Shown: one piece after another, positions 17,266 through 26,233 of the stretch
Layout of the letters: each line of letters starts with the position of its first letter
Position numbering within the stretch: position 1 is the stretch's first letter
Assembly: GCA_005223045.1 (NCBI GenBank)
Contig: NJBM01000001.1
Span: 124,001-188,000 of the forward strand
Direction of reading: 5' to 3'
Length of the DNA: 64,000 nt
From: Planctomycetes bacterium B3_Pla
GTDB lineage: Bacteria > Planctomycetota > Phycisphaerae > Sedimentisphaerales > Anaerobacaceae
Notes under the pieces: model-generated
Databases searched by the model: none
What the model saw: only the letters and a program-made list of their open reading frames with translations
Told to the model about the DNA's origin: nothing
Made by a program: the position numbers and the translations under genes

Positions 17266-18630
17266 ATGAAGAGACTGGCTGCATCCTGTTTTGGTCTTGG
17301 CCGACTGCCGGTAGCTCCCGGGACCTGGGGATCGCTGCCGGCGGCGATTGTCTTTGGGCTGATGTGTCACTTCGGCGCATCGCCGGCGCTAACATCAATC
17401 GCAATGGCTGTTTTGGCGTTGGCGGGTTCTATCGTTTGCGTGAAGTTTGCCCCGGCTACGATTGCAGCGACGGGAAAGAACGATCCCGGCGAAGTTGTCG
17501 CCGACGAGCTTGCGGGCCAGGCAATTACGTTTTTGGTCTGCCCGTTTCTGGCGCTGGGGACGGCCTCGTCCAGGCAAGCCTGGGTTACCGCGGCGGCGGG
17601 ATTCGTGCTGTTTAGAATATTCGATATCGCCAAGCCCTGGCCCATCCACAAGCTCGAAAAGCTGCCCGAAGGCTGGGGAATTCTCGCCGACGACTTGATG
17701 GCCGGAGTCTGTGCGGCGGTTGGGTTGTTTGTCTGTTCGCGGACGGGACTTCTCGAGTACGTCAGCGAGTCGGTGCACCTGGACTTTTCATCTTTGAACA
17801 CTCTCTCGGCCGCATTTCTCGGTGCGGTTCAGGGCCTGACGGAATTTTTACCGGTCTCGTCTTCGGGGCATCTGGTTCTGTTTGAGAGCTGGTTGGAGTT
17901 TAACCCCGAAGAATCAAGGATGTTACTATTCGACATGGCTACACACGTGGGAACATTGCTGGCAATTTTCATCGTTTTCCACAAGTCAATTGTGAGCTTT
18001 GCAAAGGGCCTGTTCACCTGCGGCAAATATGGCAGGAACGCCGTTGAGGTTTACAAGAGAAGCCCGAGCGTTCACCTGATGGTGTTAGGGTGTGCGGCCA
18101 CCGTCGTAACCGGCACACTGGGAATGCTGCTAAAAGACTATTTTGTCGCCGCCAGGGACAATTTGAAACTGATCGCCTTGATGTGGCTCGTGACTGGAAC
18201 GCTATTGTTGATAACCGACTGGCGCAAGAACGCCCGGGTGGGGCTGAGACAATTCGCCCTCTGGCAGGCGGTGGTGGTAGGTCTGGCGCAGTCAGCCGCA
18301 ATCATGCCGGGAATATCACGCAGCGGCGCGACTATTTGTGTAGCCATCCTGCTTGGCCTTCGCCGGCGGTGGGCAATAGAGTTTAGCTTTCTGTTGGCGA
18401 TACCGGCAATTCTGGGGGCTACGGCGATAGAATTGGCCCGGAACATCGGAGAGATCAGCTCCGGCAGCCTGCCGATTAGCTCTGTTCTGGCCGGTATGAT
18501 TGTCGCTGCCGCAGTCGGTGTTTTGGCACTGAAAGTGTTGATAAAGACATCCAGGACCGCGAATCTGAGGTTTTTTGCCTTTTATTGTTATATTTTGGCT
18601 TGCTTTGTCCTGGCATGGGGCCTGAGGTAG
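17266..18630 (+). CDS. PgpA-UppP fusion: two lipid phosphatase domains
   Basis: A 454-residue membrane protein made of two known enzymes. Residues 1-155 match phosphatidylglycerophosphatase A: GLGRLPVAPGTWGSLPA, DPGEVVADELAGQ and FRIFDIAKPWPI. Residues about 180-454 match undecaprenyl-diphosphatase UppP (BacA): GLTEFLPVSSSGHLVLFE and PGISRSGATICVAILLGLRR. The first makes phosphatidylglycerol; the second recycles the lipid carrier of cell-wall synthesis. A 20-residue linker joins them without a stop. Both motif sets look intact. No Shine-Dalgarno is obvious before the ATG. UppS and CdsA, which act upstream in the same two lipid pathways, are encoded 4 kb further on. Confidence 0.92.
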   Translation: MKRLAASCFGLGRLPVAPGTWGSLPAAIVFGLMCHFGASPALTSIAMAVLALAGSIVCVKFAPATIAATGKNDPGEVVADELAGQAITFLVCPFLALGTASSRQAWVTAAAGFVLFRIFDIAKPWPIHKLEKLPEGWGILADDLMAGVCAAVGLFVCSRTGLLEYVSESVHLDFSSLNTLSAAFLGAVQGLTEFLPVSSSGHLVLFESWLEFNPEESRMLLFDMATHVGTLLAIFIVFHKSIVSFAKGLFTCGKYGRNAVEVYKRSPSVHLMVLGCAATVVTGTLGMLLKDYFVAARDNLKLIALMWLVTGTLLLITDWRKNARVGLRQFALWQAVVVGLAQSAAIMPGISRSGATICVAILLGLRRRWAIEFSFLLAIPAILGATAIELARNIGEISSGSLPISSVLAGMIVAAAVGVLALKVLIKTSRTANLRFFAFYCYILACFVLAWGLR

Positions 18631-18825
18631 GATCGAGTTTGCCGGGCAGTCTCAGGTTGTATCGACCGGCGCCCAGAAGAGAAACATAACAGAAAAGTCT
18701 GGCAAAATTAGTGTTTAGATGTATAATTGCTGTTTAGCCTGTTGTATGGCTTTGTAAATGGTAACCTTTGGCGGTAGAGTCTTGGGGAGGTGTTCCCGGA
18801 GTCTGCCCTGGAGAGTTTTTCTGCG

Positions 18826-19587
18826 ATGGCGTTGAATAGTTACAGTTCTCTTTGCGACGATTTCTACGTCGATATGTGCGTCAACACCGAGCTGGATCTG
18901 CCGACCGAGCGAGATACGATTCTGTCCTTTTTCGAGCGAATACGAAGGCAGTTCCCTTCGATGGGCTGCTTCTACCGCCGGGGAAAAGGCGAGTACTGCC
19001 TGGAAGAAGACCGCAACCTCGGCCAATACCGATGGATAAGTCTCGAAACCGACCGCATCAGTTCCGGGGTAGTTAATCCCTCAGACTTTGATATGGCTTA
19101 TCGTCAGCATAGATTAGTGCTCGAGCTTGTCCCCTATATGCTCAGCGTCAGTCATCTCGATATCGACTCGCTGGACGTAGCCCTCGCTATGGATTTTGAT
19201 TATCGCGGCAGCCACGATGAAGTTATCGCCGAGGCCCTGCTGGGACAAAGTGCTTTTGACTGCCTTTTGGATTTGCCCGGCGCCAAGCCTATCGGCTTTT
19301 CACCCGCGATGGTCGTGGCATTGTCCGACGATGATCGCACCCAGGGACGGATTTGCGTAGAGTCGAAGACAAGCGTCTATGAGCCCAGTAGAAAAGGACA
19401 GAGCGGCGACGAAGCGATCAGCTTGTCCCTGACAATCCGCCAATTCCCGAAAACCACCGAGAAATTCGACCCGCTAAAATCTTTTGAGAACCAATGCCAG
19501 TTAGCTCAGGAATTGATGGTTGAAAAAGTGATTCCCAACTTTGCTCAGCCTTTAACCGAGACAATAGCTCAAAGACGACTGACATAG
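18826..19587 (+). CDS. Conserved-looking protein of unknown function
   Basis: About 253 residues, soluble, no signal peptide. It has an N-terminal helical and beta region with DDFYVDMCVNTELDLPTERD and several Asp/Tyr-rich stretches (DIDSLDVALAMDFDYRGSHDE). I recognise no family. A GTG start at 18790 is possible, but its would-be Shine-Dalgarno abuts it; the ATG at 18826 has GGAGAG ten bases upstream and is preferred. The following small membrane gene begins about 20 bases later, so the two may form an operon. Confidence 0.6.
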   Translation: MALNSYSSLCDDFYVDMCVNTELDLPTERDTILSFFERIRRQFPSMGCFYRRGKGEYCLEEDRNLGQYRWISLETDRISSGVVNPSDFDMAYRQHRLVLELVPYMLSVSHLDIDSLDVALAMDFDYRGSHDEVIAEALLGQSAFDCLLDLPGAKPIGFSPAMVVALSDDDRTQGRICVESKTSVYEPSRKGQSGDEAISLSLTIRQFPKTTEKFDPLKSFENQCQLAQELMVEKVIPNFAQPLTETIAQRRLT

Positions 19588-19606
19588 ATCTATCGAAAGA
19601 CCTTGA

Positions 19607-20068
19607 ATGGCTATCGAGGCGCCTATAAGTAAATTCAAAAAGACTAATTTCAAAATCTCCATCAGCGTCTGTATTATTGCCGCGATCTGGTTTGGCTACG
19701 ACGGCTATTTCAACAAGAAATTCATGGAAGAGAACTCCGACGACAACGGCGTCCCAAACAGCACCTTGGTTTTTAATCAAAAGGCCCCGCCGTTTCTGGC
19801 CGGCGCGGCGGTGCTTTTGGGCGCATACATGTTTGCAATCAAGGGCAGGAAACTTGTCGCTAACGAGAATGAACTTGTTTTCAGCGCTAACAAAAAAATC
19901 GCGTATGATTCTATAGAGAAAATTAACAAGACCTACTTTGATAAGAAGGGCTTTTTCGTCATCACTTACAAGAACGAAGACGGCAAAGAAACCGATCGAA
20001 AGATTAGTGACAGGGAGTATGACAACCTGGGAGTCATTCTGGACCATCTGGTGGCGAAAATCAGTTGA
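19607..20068 (+). CDS. Small two-helix membrane protein, PH-like tail
   Basis: A 153-residue protein with two membrane segments (about residues 17-31 and 62-77) and a C-terminal beta-rich region with the pattern LVANENELVFSANKKIAYDSIEKINKTYFDKKGFFVI, similar in shape to bacterial PH-like domains. This is a structural guess; there is no family match I can name. It lies between an unknown soluble protein and purA, with about 70 bases to purA. Confidence 0.6.
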   Translation: MAIEAPISKFKKTNFKISISVCIIAAIWFGYDGYFNKKFMEENSDDNGVPNSTLVFNQKAPPFLAGAAVLLGAYMFAIKGRKLVANENELVFSANKKIAYDSIEKINKTYFDKKGFFVITYKNEDGKETDRKISDREYDNLGVILDHLVAKIS

Positions 20069-20141
20069 GAACGGCTAAAGTAAGGTCTTGGACTTCTGCA
20101 AAATTTCAGATCAGGCGTTCTGTGAAAGGGAACAGGTACAA

Positions 20142-21419
20142 ATGAATTGCTGCGTAGTCGGATTACAATGGGGCGATGAGGGCAAAGGCAAAGTTGTCGA
20201 TATCCTTGCCGAGAACAGCGATATCGTGGTAAGGTACGGCGGCGGCGCAAACGCAGGGCACACCGTCATCGTGGGCGACAGCCGGTTTGCGTTGCATCTT
20301 TTGCCCAGCGGTTCGGTCAGGCCGAACATACTCTGCGTAATCACCAACGGGGTAGTCGTCGATCCGGAAGTCCTGATCAACGGAATTGAGACACTCGCAC
20401 AGAAAGACATCTCGCTGGACGGGCGGCTGCTGATAAGTGAAAACGCTCACGTGGTGCTGGACTATCATAAAAAAGAGGACCAACTGAGCGAAGAATCGCT
20501 CGGCAAGAACAAGATCGGCACAACTATTCGAGGCATCGGCCCGTGTTACGCGGATAAGGTGGGCAGGAGTTACGCCGTCCGCATGGGTGATTTTAGGGAT
20601 ATCGATGAACTCAAAGCCAAATTGCAGACAATCATCGAGCACAAGAACAAAATTTTCACGGCCCTTTATGATGCCGAACCGATAAGCGCCGATGATATTT
20701 TCGAGAAGTGCACATCCTATGCCGACAAGCTGTTGCCCTTCGTAACGGACACGACCGAGTTTTTGCACAAGTCGATTGCCGACGGCAAATCCATCCTTTT
20801 CGAGGGCGCCCAAGGCTCGCTGCTGGATCTGGACCACGGGACTTTCCCGTTTGTGACCAGCTCGAACTCGAGTCCACTCGGGATGCCGGCCGGGTGCGGC
20901 GTGCCGGCCAAGTTGGTCGATAAATTCATAGGAGTGGTCAAGGCCTACACCACGAGGGTTGGCGCCGGGCCGTTCCCCGCCGAGCAGGACAACGAAACGG
21001 GCCAATACATACGCGACAAAGGCAACGAATACGGTACCACAACGGGCCGGCCCCGCCGATGCGGGTGGTTCGATGCCGTAGCCGTATCCTACGGCGTAAA
21101 AATCGGCGCCATCGATTCGGTGGCAATGATGCACCTGGATACACTCAGCGGTCTCGGGGAATTGAAGATATGCAAAGCATACGAAATCAACGGACAGGAA
21201 ACGACCTTCTTCCCGGCGAATGAAAGCAGACTCGCACAGGCCGTCGCGGTTTACGAAACCGTGCCGGGTTGGGACGAGGAAATTACCGAAGTGAGCAATT
21301 TTCAGGATCTGCCTGTGAACGCTCAGAACTACGTTAGCCGAATCGAAGAATTGATCGGCATACCAATCACCGCCGTTGGCGTCGGACCGAAACGCAGTCA
21401 AACAATATTCAGACAATAG
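20142..21419 (+). CDS. purA: Adenylosuccinate synthetase PurA
   Basis: PurA joins IMP and aspartate with GTP, the first committed step to AMP. The GTP loop GDEGKGKVVD at the N-terminus, GANAGHT, QGSLLDLDHGTFPFVTSSN and TTTGRPRRCGWFD are all clear, and the 425-residue length is normal. A longer reading from 20088 adds 18 residues without family support; the ATG at 20142 places the conserved strand CCVVGLQWGDEG just after the start. It opens the plus-strand block purA-uppS-cdsA-phoH. A long ORF on the opposite strand is only its shadow. Confidence 0.95.
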   Translation: MNCCVVGLQWGDEGKGKVVDILAENSDIVVRYGGGANAGHTVIVGDSRFALHLLPSGSVRPNILCVITNGVVVDPEVLINGIETLAQKDISLDGRLLISENAHVVLDYHKKEDQLSEESLGKNKIGTTIRGIGPCYADKVGRSYAVRMGDFRDIDELKAKLQTIIEHKNKIFTALYDAEPISADDIFEKCTSYADKLLPFVTDTTEFLHKSIADGKSILFEGAQGSLLDLDHGTFPFVTSSNSSPLGMPAGCGVPAKLVDKFIGVVKAYTTRVGAGPFPAEQDNETGQYIRDKGNEYGTTTGRPRRCGWFDAVAVSYGVKIGAIDSVAMMHLDTLSGLGELKICKAYEINGQETTFFPANESRLAQAVAVYETVPGWDEEITEVSNFQDLPVNAQNYVSRIEELIGIPITAVGVGPKRSQTIFRQ

Positions 21420-21440
21420 TCTCCGGCACTGATCCGGAGA
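21420..21440 (+). promoter_or_regulatory. Hairpin covering the uppS Shine-Dalgarno
   Basis: TCTCCGG, seven loop bases and CCGGAGA form a stem right after the purA stop. The right arm contains the GGAGAG that serves uppS. The hairpin could lower uppS translation unless ribosomes leaving purA melt it. Confidence 0.4.
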
Positions 21441-21448
21441 GAAACTAA

Positions 21449-22225
21449 GTGCAATTCGCTATGGAAAGCTTTGACGAGAAACTCAGCAGGACCGCCGCAC
21501 AGCTCGGGCTGACGCTCGAACAAATGCCCCGCCACATTGCCATTATCATGGACGGCAACGGCCGGTGGGCACAACAAAGATCGCTGCCGCGCGTCGAGGG
21601 GCACCGCGAGGGCGCAAACATAATTGAAAGAATATCTTTACACTGCGTCGCTTTGGGCATCGAATCTCTGACTTTGTATTCTTTTAGTATAGAGAACTGG
21701 AAAAGGCCCAAAGCCGAAATCAATGCTCTTATGCATATCCACTCCGAGCACCTTGTCGGGATCAGGCCTACGCTGATGAATAACAATGTAAAGTTGCTTC
21801 ACCTTGGCCGAATAGCCGGGCTTCCGGAACCGGTACGAAATGACCTTACAGACACGATGGATATGACATCCGCCAACACCGGCATGAAACTCGCCCTGGC
21901 GTTAAACTATGGCGGCAGAGCAGAGCTTGTGGACGCGACTCAAAAGATCGCGCAAGAATACAAAAACGGCAAACTCCGCCTCAAAGACATCGATGAGCAG
22001 TGTGTGAGCCAACATCTGTATGCAGACGGACTTGCCGATCCCGACCTTTTGATACGCACGGCAAACGAGATGAGAATCAGCAATTTTCTGCTCTGGCAGA
22101 TTTCGTACAGTGAGTTCTATATTACAAAAACCCTTTGGCCGAATTTCACAAGGACATCTCTGGAAAGAGCAATCATGGCCTACGCAAAAAGGACCCGGCG
22201 TTTTGGGACGGTCAAAACGTCTTAG
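21449..22225 (+). CDS. uppS: Isoprenyl transferase UppS
   Basis: Cis-prenyl transferase that extends farnesyl diphosphate with IPP to undecaprenyl diphosphate, the carrier for cell-wall units. The catalytic MDGNGRWA with its Asp (about residue 33), the SLTLYSFSIENWKRP helix and the C-terminal DLLIRT...RISNFLLWQ region are all typical. It starts at a GTG (21449) with GGAGAG seven bases upstream, which is itself in a hairpin. Length 258 residues, normal. It follows purA by 29 bases and precedes cdsA. Confidence 0.94.
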   Translation: MQFAMESFDEKLSRTAAQLGLTLEQMPRHIAIIMDGNGRWAQQRSLPRVEGHREGANIIERISLHCVALGIESLTLYSFSIENWKRPKAEINALMHIHSEHLVGIRPTLMNNNVKLLHLGRIAGLPEPVRNDLTDTMDMTSANTGMKLALALNYGGRAELVDATQKIAQEYKNGKLRLKDIDEQCVSQHLYADGLADPDLLIRTANEMRISNFLLWQISYSEFYITKTLWPNFTRTSLERAIMAYAKRTRRFGTVKTS

Positions 22226-22281
22226 TAGTCGATTGAACACAAGCTCACAAATACAGATCGTCCCCTGAAACATTCGAACAG

Positions 22282-23139
22282 ATGCTCAAATACAGGTTGC
22301 TTTTTGGAACATTGATGACAGCATTCTTTACCGCCGTTGTCATTTTTGACGGCTGGCTCGACGGCTCTCTCACAAACTCGGCGGCTGACGACAAGAATGT
22401 GCAGGGAACGCTTTTTTGCGTCCTCATTGCCCTGTTGGCAATCCCGGCACAAATCGAATTATCGAAACTTGCCGCGGCGAAAAGTCTAAAGATTTTTCTG
22501 CCCGTTTCGATCGTTGCCTCGATTTTATTCGCCACCTCTCGGTACTGGCCACAACTCACAGCATTTCCGTCGGAAACCTATTTAGTATTCCTCTCGGCTT
22601 TTGTGTTACTGGCATTGTTTCTATACCAATACATAAGCTGCGGAACTTCGTCTGTTTTGGCCAATTGCGGGGCGAATTATTTTTCAATCGCGTATCTGGG
22701 ACTTCTAAGCAGCTTCTGTGTAACGATCCGAGTCGAGTTTGGACTCTGGCATTTGCTCATGTTTGTTTTTGTCGTAAAATCCGCTGACGTTGGAGCTTAT
22801 GCTATCGGAACACTGCTCGGCAAGCACAAGTTTTCGCCTAAGATCAGCCCGGCAAAAAGCTGGGAAGGCATGGGCGGCGCCATCGCAGCGGCGTCGTTAG
22901 TTGCTGTTGGATTTGCGTTGAGTTGTGATATAATGGCCTGGTGGCTGGCGATTGTCTTTGGGCCGTGCCTTGCTTTCATCGGGCAGATCGGCGATTTGGC
23001 CGAGTCTATGATAAAGCGAGACGCCGAGCAAAAAGACTCGGCAAGTAAAGTGCCCGGCTTCGGCGGCATATTGGACATCATAGATTCGCCTTTGGTGGCG
23101 GCGCCGTTTGCGTATTTGTTCTTTATGTGCGGCACTTGA
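22282..23139 (+). CDS. cdsA: Phosphatidate cytidylyltransferase CdsA
   Basis: CdsA makes CDP-diacylglycerol from phosphatidic acid and CTP, the branch point for phospholipids. It is an integral membrane protein of 285 residues with about seven hydrophobic segments. The C-terminal family signature is present: ISPAKSWEGMGG, then GDLAESMIKRDAEQKDS and GGILDIIDSPL. It follows uppS as in many bacteria, though dxr and the site-2 protease that often come next are absent; phoH follows instead. The pathway connects to the PgpA domain of the fusion at 17.3 kb. Confidence 0.93.
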   Translation: MLKYRLLFGTLMTAFFTAVVIFDGWLDGSLTNSAADDKNVQGTLFCVLIALLAIPAQIELSKLAAAKSLKIFLPVSIVASILFATSRYWPQLTAFPSETYLVFLSAFVLLALFLYQYISCGTSSVLANCGANYFSIAYLGLLSSFCVTIRVEFGLWHLLMFVFVVKSADVGAYAIGTLLGKHKFSPKISPAKSWEGMGGAIAAASLVAVGFALSCDIMAWWLAIVFGPCLAFIGQIGDLAESMIKRDAEQKDSASKVPGFGGILDIIDSPLVAAPFAYLFFMCGT

Positions 23140-23151
23140 TAGAGGATAGCT

Positions 23152-24093
23152 TTGGAAGTCACAATACAATTGAATTCGACTGAAAAGCAGCTTGAATTGT
23201 TCGGTCCGGCCGACAGTTATCTTCGTCTCCTGCGCCAATCGCTCGACGTGCAGATCACCGCAAGGCAGGGTAAACTAATAATCAAGGGCAAAGAAAAAGA
23301 TGCAAACAGGGCCGCCGATATCATCGAAAAGATGCAAGGACGACTTCTCAAACACCGTTCACTCACTGCTGCGGATGTGAACGCCTTTGTCAGGCACGCC
23401 GATTCGCCCAAAACTGCCAAGGCAGGTAAGGCCATTGCCGTGTATTCACACAAAAAAGTCATCGAGCCAAGTACCAAGGGACAGTTGAAGTATGTCGAGA
23501 CAATGCTGGCCAACGACCTGACCTTTTGTATAGGGCCGGCGGGAACGGGCAAGACATACCTGGCCGTGGCAATTGCAGTCTCAATGCTCAAGAAGAAACA
23601 GATCAGGCGGATCGTTCTCGCACGCCCGGCCGTTGAGGCGGGCGAGAAGCTGGGCTTTCTGCCCGGCGATTTGCAGGCAAAAGTAAATCCGTATCTTCGG
23701 CCCCTGTTCGACGCCATCGAGGATATGATGGATTTTGCGCAGATGAAGAAATTTATGGAGCTGGACATTATCGAGATTATTCCGCTTGCTTTCATGCGCG
23801 GCCGAACGTTAAATGAAGCCGTCATTATCTGTGACGAGGCCCAAAACACCTCGGCCCTGCAGATGCTAATGGTCCTGACAAGGTTGGGGCACGGCTCGAA
23901 GATGATTATAACAGGCGATATAACCCAGATCGATCTGGAACACGGCCAGAAAAGCGGAATGGTCGAAGCGATTGAAATACTGCGACGAATCAAGGGGATA
24001 GGCTACGTAGGACTAACCCAAAGGGACATAGTACGACACAGACTGGTCCAGAACATTGTGCAGGCTTACAAGAGAAAAGCAAAAGCCGATTAG
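23152..24093 (+). CDS. PhoH-family ATPase (PhoH-like, KH-type N-terminus)
   Basis: A 313-residue P-loop protein of the PhoH/YbeZ group. The N-terminal 75 residues resemble a KH-like nucleic-acid domain, then GPAGTGKTYLAVA is the Walker A, VIICDEAQNT the Walker B, and ITGDITQIDL the sensor region. PhoH proteins work with YbeY in rRNA and RNA handling; their biochemical role may be an RNA helicase. It starts at a TTG with GAGGA just upstream. The order phoH - HD protein - ybeY is the conserved one. Confidence 0.9.
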   Translation: MEVTIQLNSTEKQLELFGPADSYLRLLRQSLDVQITARQGKLIIKGKEKDANRAADIIEKMQGRLLKHRSLTAADVNAFVRHADSPKTAKAGKAIAVYSHKKVIEPSTKGQLKYVETMLANDLTFCIGPAGTGKTYLAVAIAVSMLKKKQIRRIVLARPAVEAGEKLGFLPGDLQAKVNPYLRPLFDAIEDMMDFAQMKKFMELDIIEIIPLAFMRGRTLNEAVIICDEAQNTSALQMLMVLTRLGHGSKMIITGDITQIDLEHGQKSGMVEAIEILRRIKGIGYVGLTQRDIVRHRLVQNIVQAYKRKAKAD

Positions 24094-24119
24094 TCATCCA
24101 TAGACACGGGGATTAATAC

Positions 24120-25667
24120 ATGCGGTTTTGGAAGAAAATAAGTCCACGACGAAGTCAGGTTCGCAAGAATAAGTCTGTTGAGCGTTTTTCACAGATAAAC
24201 AAGCTTGTCAACACCGATTATCTGTTACCGATGATCGTATGGCTGCTTTTCGTCGTCTGCGCGCTCATTCTGTCGCTGCCGCTGACCGGCGACCACAAAA
24301 TAATACCTGCGCTCGTAGTAGTCGTTATGACCTCTCTGGCCGGGGTTTTGTACATCTATCACTATCAAAAAAGATTGGCCAGAAACCGCACCAGAGCTTT
24401 GGTGCTGGTCGTGCTGTTTCTGCTGATGTTGGCAGTGACCAGGCTCGGCGCCTTGATAACAAATCACACATTCTGGGCCACCGGAACCGCCGTAACAACA
24501 GCAGTCGTTTTGACAATTGCTTATGATCAGCGTTTCGCAATGGGTATAAGCATGTTCTATTGTCTGTTCGCCTGTTTCGCAGCCGGACTTGAGCAGAGAG
24601 CCGTGCCTCAACCGGCGAATCTAAGCTTGTTCCTGACAATGGCGGCCGGTGTCGTTACCTGCAGTTTTTGTCTGAAAGATATCCGCACAAGACTCAAATT
24701 GCTGAAAGTCAGCACGCTGGCCGCCGTCGTAGTGCTGGCTGCGGCAGCCGCCTCGGTATGTCTATCTACCGAAACCGAGGGCTATGGTTTTCTCAAATAC
24801 GCAGGCTTTCACAGCCTCACTACACTCATAGTGGGCCTAATTATCCAGAATGTGCTCCCAGTCATTGAAAAGAGCTTCCGAATAGCCACAAGCATGACTC
24901 TGTTAGACTTCAGTGATGCCAATCAGCCGTTGCTCAAAAGACTCCACATGGAAGCACCCGGCACGTTCAGCCATAGTCTTTTGATAGGCTCTATCGCCGA
25001 GGCTGCCGCAGAGGCAATCGGACGAAACGGTCTTCTGTGCAGAGTAGGCTCTTACTATCACGATATCGGTAAAATCAATAAAGCCAGCTATTTTGTCGAA
25101 AATGAACTCGGCTCAGCCAACCGGCATAAAGAACTCGCACCTACGATGAGCCATCTGATCATCGTGGGCCACGTTAAAGACGGAATAGAGATGGCCAAAG
25201 AATACGGCTTGCCCACCGTGCTTCGTCAGTTCATAGAAACACATCACGGCACAACGCTGATCGAACCTTTCTACAACGAAGCCATAAAACTGAAATCCAA
25301 GAACTCAAAAGGAAAAGCTAACGACGTTCCTTCCGAGAGTGAATTCAGGTATCCCGGCCCGAAGCCGCGAACGAAAGAAGCTGCGATTGTGATGCTGGTC
25401 GATACTTCGGAAAGCGCAGTTAGAAGTCTTGCCGAAGTGACGCCAACGAAAATAGAGGCCGTCGTGCGCAATATGGCTATGAAACGTCTCCAGGACGGAC
25501 AATTCGACGAATGTGACCTGTCCCTGCGGGAACTAAGTCAGATTGAGACAAGCATATCAAAAACTCTCGCGGCACACTACCACGGCCGAATTGCCTATCC
25601 GCATCCGCCGGACGAGCCTGTAGGGTCCGAATCTCAAACCGAGCCAATCGAGCAAGAAGACAAATGA
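24120..25667 (+). CDS. 7TM-HD family membrane phosphodiesterase (PgpH-like)
   Basis: A 515-residue protein with an N-terminal basic cytoplasmic segment, about seven membrane helices between residues 38 and 250, and a cytoplasmic HD domain from about residue 270, with EAPGTFSHSLLIGSIAEAA and YYHDIGKI as HD motifs and a further ETHHGT. Related PgpH enzymes hydrolyse cyclic di-AMP. The large extracellular domain that usually precedes the membrane helices in that family is not present here. The C-terminus from about 490 is acidic and probably disordered. It overlaps ybeY by four bases and belongs with phoH and ybeY. Confidence 0.85.
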   Translation: MRFWKKISPRRSQVRKNKSVERFSQINKLVNTDYLLPMIVWLLFVVCALILSLPLTGDHKIIPALVVVVMTSLAGVLYIYHYQKRLARNRTRALVLVVLFLLMLAVTRLGALITNHTFWATGTAVTTAVVLTIAYDQRFAMGISMFYCLFACFAAGLEQRAVPQPANLSLFLTMAAGVVTCSFCLKDIRTRLKLLKVSTLAAVVVLAAAAASVCLSTETEGYGFLKYAGFHSLTTLIVGLIIQNVLPVIEKSFRIATSMTLLDFSDANQPLLKRLHMEAPGTFSHSLLIGSIAEAAAEAIGRNGLLCRVGSYYHDIGKINKASYFVENELGSANRHKELAPTMSHLIIVGHVKDGIEMAKEYGLPTVLRQFIETHHGTTLIEPFYNEAIKLKSKNSKGKANDVPSESEFRYPGPKPRTKEAAIVMLVDTSESAVRSLAEVTPTKIEAVVRNMAMKRLQDGQFDECDLSLRELSQIETSISKTLAAHYHGRIAYPHPPDEPVGSESQTEPIEQEDK

Positions 25668-26179
25668 CAATTATGGCCCCCGCCGAACGAGACCAAGACA
25701 TAGTCATTCAAATCGCCAGGAACTTCAAGACCATAAAAGTCTCTGTGCCCAAACTAAAGAAATTGGTCAAAACCATCTGCAATCATTTTGCCGGACACGA
25801 GACGCCGGATACGAGATACGAGATCAGCATTGCGATTGTCGATGATGCCGAAATCCTAAAATTGAACAGTCAGTTCCTGAATCACAAAAGGACTACCGAT
25901 TGCCTGAGTTTCGATCTGTCCGATACCGAAGAAGAATCGGCAACCGGAAATCGAAAATCGAAAATATTTGACCTGGTCGTCAATGGTGAAATGGCCGTCA
26001 GGCAGGCAAATCTACGGGGCCATTCGAGCGAAGCGGAACTGGCACTTTACATAACGCACGGCTTGCTGCACAACCTCGGATTCGATGACTCGGCGCCGAG
26101 CCAGGCTCAAACGATGCACGAGACCGAGGACGAAATTCTGCAACAGCTCGGCTACGGTTTGGTATATAATAGAACATAA
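25664..26179 (+). CDS. ybeY: YbeY-like endoribonuclease with altered third ligand
   Basis: YbeY is a zinc-dependent RNase used in 16S rRNA 3' end maturation and ribosome quality control. The core HGLLHNLGFDD corresponds to the family's HGxLHxxGYDH. The first two zinc-binding His are kept but the third is Asp. Two short segments look like repeat-derived insertions: DTRYE (codons around 47-55, DNA 25805-25827) and GNRKSKIF (DNA 25942-25967). The start at 25664 overlaps the stop of the HD gene (ATGA). The 171-residue length is a little above the common 150-160. Whether Asp keeps zinc is open. Confidence 0.88.
   Translation: MTIMAPAERDQDIVIQIARNFKTIKVSVPKLKKLVKTICNHFAGHETPDTRYEISIAIVDDAEILKLNSQFLNHKRTTDCLSFDLSDTEEESATGNRKSKIFDLVVNGEMAVRQANLRGHSSEAELALYITHGLLHNLGFDDSAPSQAQTMHETEDEILQQLGYGLVYNRT
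25805..25827. repeat. ATACGAG heptamer tract inside ybeY
   Basis: GATACGAGATACGAGAT forms two to three heptamer units in-frame, translating as D-T-R-Y-E-I. The same peptide appears in recO. Confidence 0.7.
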
Positions 26180-26233
26180 GAACGCAGGAATTTCGTGGCC
26201 TGTGCGGTAAAATAGTTGAAAGGACGTTAAGAA

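Noticed and set aside
20163..21416. 417-codon open frame on the minus strand opposite purA
   Set aside because: It mirrors purA over almost its whole length. purA has all family motifs, and the antisense product has no recognisable features.
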